This document shows, piece after piece, positions 6,521 to 8,628 of a DNA stretch of 8,628 nucleotides (positions are counted from its first letter, which is position 1; every line of letters starts with the position of its first letter). Made by a program: the position numbers and the translations under genes. Source of the DNA: Planctomycetaceae bacterium (GTDB taxonomy: Bacteria > Planctomycetota > Planctomycetia > Pirellulales > Pirellulaceae); the NCBI GenBank assembly GCA_007695205.1, contig REEF01000893.1:1-8628 (forward strand). Direction: 5' to 3'. The notes under the pieces were generated by a model, which ran no database searches, was not told the origin of the DNA, and saw nothing but the letters and a program-made list of their open reading frames with translations.

Positions 6521-7603
6521 ATGCCGAAAAATGAAGCTTTAGCGGATCGATCGCACTCGACCAGACGCGAGGTGTCACCAACGTTGCTGATCTCGATCGT
6601 GGTCTTGGGCGGGTGGACAACGCTGGCAACGCCAGCAATGCCTGCAGACGAATTCGACTGGCTCACCGGATCGCGTTTCGATCAGCAGATGGATTCGCCC
6701 ATCGAATCGTTGCATTGGGGGGCCAATCCGTTGCGGCGAGCCCTGGGTAGCTTGGCCCGCAGCCAACGTGTTGCCATTTTCCTGGATCGTCGAATCGATC
6801 CGGGGCAGCCAATCGACTTGTCGGTCCAGAACCAACCGTTACGCGCCGTGATCCATCGCCTGGCGGATTCGTTGCAGATCGGCGTCTGCCGCGTGGGCCC
6901 CGTCGTCTTTTTCGGGCCTCGCCCGACAACCCAGGTGCTGGAAGAGGCGATCGAGTCGCGGCGGAGCGAGATCCAGCGTTGGCCGCCGGCCTTTGCGAAA
7001 CGTCTGCTCACCGCACGACCCGCCGCCTGGCCCGAATTGGCAGAACCCAGACAACTGATCCAGGATCTGGGAAAACGATCGCAATTGGAAATCGAAGGGC
7101 TCGAGCGGGTGCCTCACGATCTGTGGCCAGCCGCCGATCTGCCGCCCCTGGATTTCGCCGAACACATGAGTCTTCTGCTGGCCGGGTTCGGATTGACTTT
7201 CCAGCCGGTCGACGGAGCCCCTTTGATCCGGCTGGTTCCGTTGCCGGTTGCGGAAATCGAGGATCAAGTCGCTGAATTGCCTGAGACGAAGCCCTGGCAG
7301 AGTCCCCCAAAAAACGATCGCCCATCTAAACAACCGGCGACCCCAGGCAGCGAAGTGCGGTACACGCTGGAGATCCAAAACCAACCGGTCGGAGCAGTGA
7401 CTCAGGCTCTGGCCTCGCAATTGGGACTGCAAGTCGAACTGGACCCGCCGACCGAGGGCCGACTTGACCGTCGCGTGTCGTTCCAAGTCAAGGAGGTGAC
7501 GCTCGAAGCATTGCTCCAAACCCTGTTGGAACCCGCCGGGCTGACCTACCGGCTCTCCGGCCAAGTGCTGACCGTTATGGTCAAGCCAGACGGGGGGGAT
7601 TGA
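6521..7603 (+). CDS. Exported protein with tandem STN-like (secretin/TonB N-terminal) modules
   Basis: A 360-residue protein. After a basic N-terminus ('STRRE') comes a hydrophobic signal segment ('LLISIVVLGGWTTLATPAMPA'), so it should be exported or anchored. Three stretches have the pattern of STN-type modules, the small alpha/beta domains at the N-terminus of secretins and TonB-dependent receptors: about residues 60-137 ('PLRRALGSLARSQRVAIFLD...QPLRAVIHRLADSLQIGVCR'), 175-250 ('LIQDLGKRSQLEIEG...LLLAGFGLTFQ'), and 288-356 ('LEIQNQPVGAVTQALASQLGLQVEL...VTLEALLQTLLEPAGLTYRL'). The last is the clearest. A Pro/Lys-rich linker precedes it, and no secretin or barrel domain follows, so it is a stand-alone protein. 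The start is uncertain: ATG 6521 suits the signal peptide and has GGAAGG about 11 bases upstream; ATGs at 6470 and 6407 are in frame. Role unknown; binding of envelope proteins or peptidoglycan is an inference. Confidence 0.82.
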   Translation: MPKNEALADRSHSTRREVSPTLLISIVVLGGWTTLATPAMPADEFDWLTGSRFDQQMDSPIESLHWGANPLRRALGSLARSQRVAIFLDRRIDPGQPIDLSVQNQPLRAVIHRLADSLQIGVCRVGPVVFFGPRPTTQVLEEAIESRRSEIQRWPPAFAKRLLTARPAAWPELAEPRQLIQDLGKRSQLEIEGLERVPHDLWPAADLPPLDFAEHMSLLLAGFGLTFQPVDGAPLIRLVPLPVAEIEDQVAELPETKPWQSPPKNDRPSKQPATPGSEVRYTLEIQNQPVGAVTQALASQLGLQVELDPPTEGRLDRRVSFQVKEVTLEALLQTLLEPAGLTYRLSGQVLTVMVKPDGGD

Positions 7604-7622
7604 TGTTTTGGTCGGTTTCCAG

Positions 7623-7649
7623 GTAGGACGGAATGCCATTCCGTCCTAC
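7623..7649. repeat. Perfect 12-bp inverted repeat, REP-like palindrome
   Basis: The left arm GTAGGACGGAAT (7623-7634) and right arm ATTCCGTCCTAC (7638-7649) are exact reverse complements around a 3-base loop, GCC. It lies 19 bases after the STN gene stop and 41 bases before the stop of the convergent ribbon-helix-helix gene. It has no T-run on either side, so it does not look like a standard intrinsic terminator, though such a stable hairpin could stop polymerase or protect both mRNA ends. The outer GTAG/CTAC recalls the GTAG tetranucleotide of REP elements mobilised by Y1-type transposases. From memory, similar GGACGGAAT palindromes are frequent in planctomycete genomes. Confidence 0.88.
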
Positions 7650-7690
7650 AAGAACATGGAAACGAATGCATAGGTACTTAGCACGTTCCT

Positions 7691-8296
7691 TCAGAACGGG
7701 CGACCACCGGTCATGCTGTCGGTGAACGAATGGGATCGCGGCACTCCACCCACTGCCAGCGGGTTCGGCTGGACTTCCTCGGTCGGCTCGACCGGTCGCA
7801 CCACGGGTTGCTCGGGCTGCTCGTTCTGCTCGGCGGCAGCGCGTCGCGTCGATCGTGTCCGAGCAGCGCGTTCTTTATTGCGACGTTTCAGGTCCGAAGG
7901 GACCAGTTCACCCGCGATGACCTGCAGCAGCTTCGAAATGCACAACTGGTTCATGCTGGTCTTGTGATGATAGGCTTCGCTCAGCAAGGCCTCGTGCAAA
8001 CTCTCCGGCAACCGAACGGTGATCACCCGAGTCGATTCGTCGCCATTGTCGCGAGCCATTTTGCTCTTCTCTCGCAGCTTGGCAACCATCTGCTGAATCG
8101 TCGCATATTCTTCGGTTCGCTCAAAGAGTTGACGCTGCTCACCGGTCCCGAACAGCTCGTCCAACAGTCCTCCAACGCCTAGAATCTCGCGGTAAAAGGC
8201 AACCCAGTCCGTCTGGCCGTTGGGACGATCCTGCAGGGTGTCCCTGACCGTTTGCACGCGGTCCTCAAATCTCGTTCTTTCGGCAACCTCCATCAT
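7691..8296 (-). CDS. Ribbon-helix-helix DNA-binding protein (HicB/Arc-like), planctomycete type
   Basis: A 201-residue probable transcription regulator. Residues 90-130 ('RVITVRLPESLHEALLSEAYHHKTSMNQLCISKLLQ') form a ribbon-helix-helix domain: one beta strand that pairs in a dimer and enters the DNA major groove, then two helices. It resembles HicB-family antitoxin C-terminal domains. The N-terminal part (about 5-78) contains 'WVAFYREILGVGGLLDELF' and a helical 'YATIQQMVAKLREKSKM' segment, and I recognise it only as the usual partner of this domain in planctomycetes. The tail (136-201) is rich in Arg, Glu, Gln and Pro and is probably disordered. The first of two adjacent ATGs (8296) is chosen, with AAGGAG 7 bases upstream. 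There is no HicA-like toxin gene beside it, so calling it an antitoxin is not justified. It may regulate itself through nearby repeats. Confidence 0.85.
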   Translation of the reverse strand: MMEVAERTRFEDRVQTVRDTLQDRPNGQTDWVAFYREILGVGGLLDELFGTGEQRQLFERTEEYATIQQMVAKLREKSKMARDNGDESTRVITVRLPESLHEALLSEAYHHKTSMNQLCISKLLQVIAGELVPSDLKRRNKERAARTRSTRRAAAEQNEQPEQPVVRPVEPTEEVQPNPLAVGGVPRSHSFTDSMTGGRPF

Positions 8297-8475
8297 GACT
8301 GCTCTCCTTCCTTGTAATTTGGCTTCAATCCTTGGGTCGCAGGAGACTCGATGGAGCCTCCCATCGCGGATTGTCGGTTTACAGGATTTCGCTGTTTGCC
8401 GTCAAGAGCAGCATGCATGTGCTTGCACTGCTTGCACTTACGACGACGCGCACCCCTGTGCCAGGATTTGCGCAT
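8293..8475 (-). CDS. Possible small basic protein with CxxC, coupled to the ribbon-helix-helix gene
   Basis: A 60-codon open frame begins at an ATG (8475; a GTG lies just before it) and ends in a TGA overlapping the next gene's ATG as ATGA, a typical translational-coupling arrangement. The predicted peptide is very basic at its start ('HRGARRRKCKQCKHMH') and has a CxxC followed by histidines, as in a zinc knuckle; the rest is Ser/Pro/Asn-rich and featureless. Against it: no clear ribosome binding site, third-position GC only about 55 percent, no family I recognise, and a promoter candidate lying inside it. It may be a chance frame in the leader of the downstream gene. Confidence 0.25.
   Translation of the reverse strand: MRKSWHRGARRRKCKQCKHMHAALDGKQRNPVNRQSAMGGSIESPATQGLKPNYKEGEQS
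8378..8405 (-). promoter_or_regulatory. Candidate sigma70-type promoter for the ribbon-helix-helix gene
   Basis: On the - strand TTGACG (8405-8400) matches the -35 consensus at 5 of 6 bases and is followed after 16 bases by TGTAAA (8383-8378), 4 of 6 at -10. Transcription would start near 8370 and give a leader of about 75 bases before the ATG at 8296. The spacing and -35 are good and the -10 is modest. If used, this promoter would bypass the small upstream ORF. Confidence 0.4.
8420..8437. repeat. Tandem 9-bp direct repeat TGCTTGCAC x2
   Basis: Two exact, adjacent copies of TGCTTGCAC (8420-8428 and 8429-8437), preceded by GCATGCATG. They lie about 15 bases upstream of the -35 box of the candidate promoter for the ribbon-helix-helix gene. 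Proteins of that fold often bind short tandem or inverted repeats near their own promoter, so this could be an operator. In the possible small ORF the same bases encode 'CKQCKH'. Confidence 0.6.
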
Positions 8476-8478
8476 CAC

Positions 8479-8628
8479 TGCAAAAAGATCGCGCAGCGTG
8501 TGGTTTGCCTAATAAATGAGCACAGCCCCTTTGGGGGCCTATTGGCGGTCTCGAAAAAAAAATTGGAAAAAATTTCCCCAAGTCCGGGCAGGTATCTTGG
8601 TATGGGCATCGCTTCCCGTTAATTTGGT
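8479..8628. other. Intergenic right edge, AT-rich
   Basis: No gene is supported here. It contains a GCCCC/GGGGC hairpin (8525-8538) and the A/T-rich tract at 8554-8577. The end of the window (GGTATCTTGGTATGGG, 8591-8606) could belong to a promoter or leader of a gene lying to the right, but I cannot assign one. Confidence 0.4.
8554..8582 (-). terminator. Possible intrinsic terminator for a gene entering from the right
   Basis: On the - strand, TTGG-GG-AAA can pair with TTTCCAA (7 bp with a two-base bulge and a short T loop), followed immediately by nine T residues. The layout of stem plus T-run suits an intrinsic terminator for a - strand gene outside the window, but the stem is A:T-rich and weak. 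The tract could instead be an AT-rich upstream element of a promoter. Confidence 0.3.

Noticed and set aside
7623..7649. The 12-bp palindrome as a standard rho-independent terminator
   Set aside because: No T-run follows the stem on either strand, although it may still influence transcript ends.
7691..8475. The small ORF plus ribbon-helix-helix gene as a HicAB toxin-antitoxin pair
   Set aside because: The small frame shows none of the HicA features (conserved Gly-x-x-x-x-x-x-Gly-Ser-His core) and weak coding signs; only the antitoxin-like fold is present.
8525..8538. GCCCC/GGGGC hairpin as a terminator
   Set aside because: The stem is only 5 bp, with no T-run on either side and no gene ending next to it.

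Overview
The window looks like chromosomal DNA from a planctomycete, most likely of the Pirellulaceae (Rhodopirellula and relatives). The basis is its moderately high GC, a C-terminal fragment resembling the large Y1-type (REP-associated) transposase family of these bacteria, a ribbon-helix-helix protein of the 'VITVRLPESLHEAL...SMNQLCISKLLQ' type common in that group, a Tat-exported sugar isomerase-like protein, and a stand-alone protein built of STN modules. This placement comes from remembered family resemblance and was not searched.

Left edge (1-633): the last 67 codons of a Y1-type transposase-like gene on the + strand. About 340 bases without a recognisable gene follow, then a cluster of four short direct repeats with core GTGTCCCCAGGTT. 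The cluster ends 16 bases from the stop codon of the next gene, which runs the other way.

Centre (634-6325): four genes on the - strand, read right to left. They are a HEAT/TPR repeat protein (GTG start at 6325), a Tat-exported xylose-isomerase-like TIM-barrel protein (start 5535), a class I/II PLP aminotransferase (start 4614), and a large secreted GH39-like glycoside hydrolase of clan GH-A with extra domains (start 3435). The isomerase and aminotransferase genes are about 36 bases apart and are probably co-transcribed. The hydrolase follows after 66 bases with its own good ribosome binding site. A short GC hairpin with a T-rich tail separates the TPR gene from the isomerase gene. A link to carbohydrate use is plausible for the hydrolase and isomerase-like protein, but the four genes do not make a pathway I can name.

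Right part (6326-8628): a divergent + strand gene for an exported protein with what look like three STN-type modules. It converges on a - strand ribbon-helix-helix protein. Between them lies a perfect 12-bp inverted repeat with a 3-base loop. Upstream of the ribbon-helix-helix gene are a sigma70-like promoter candidate, a 9-bp tandem repeat, and a possible 60-codon ORF whose stop overlaps the start of that gene (ATGA). The right edge is AT-rich and can form a terminator-like structure on the - strand.

I see no CRISPR array, phage module, tRNA or rRNA, and no clearly new multi-gene system. The best leads are the unusual architecture and altered active-site region of the GH39-like protein, the repeats near the transposase tail, the perfect palindrome, and the small ORF with a repeat-encoded CxxC.
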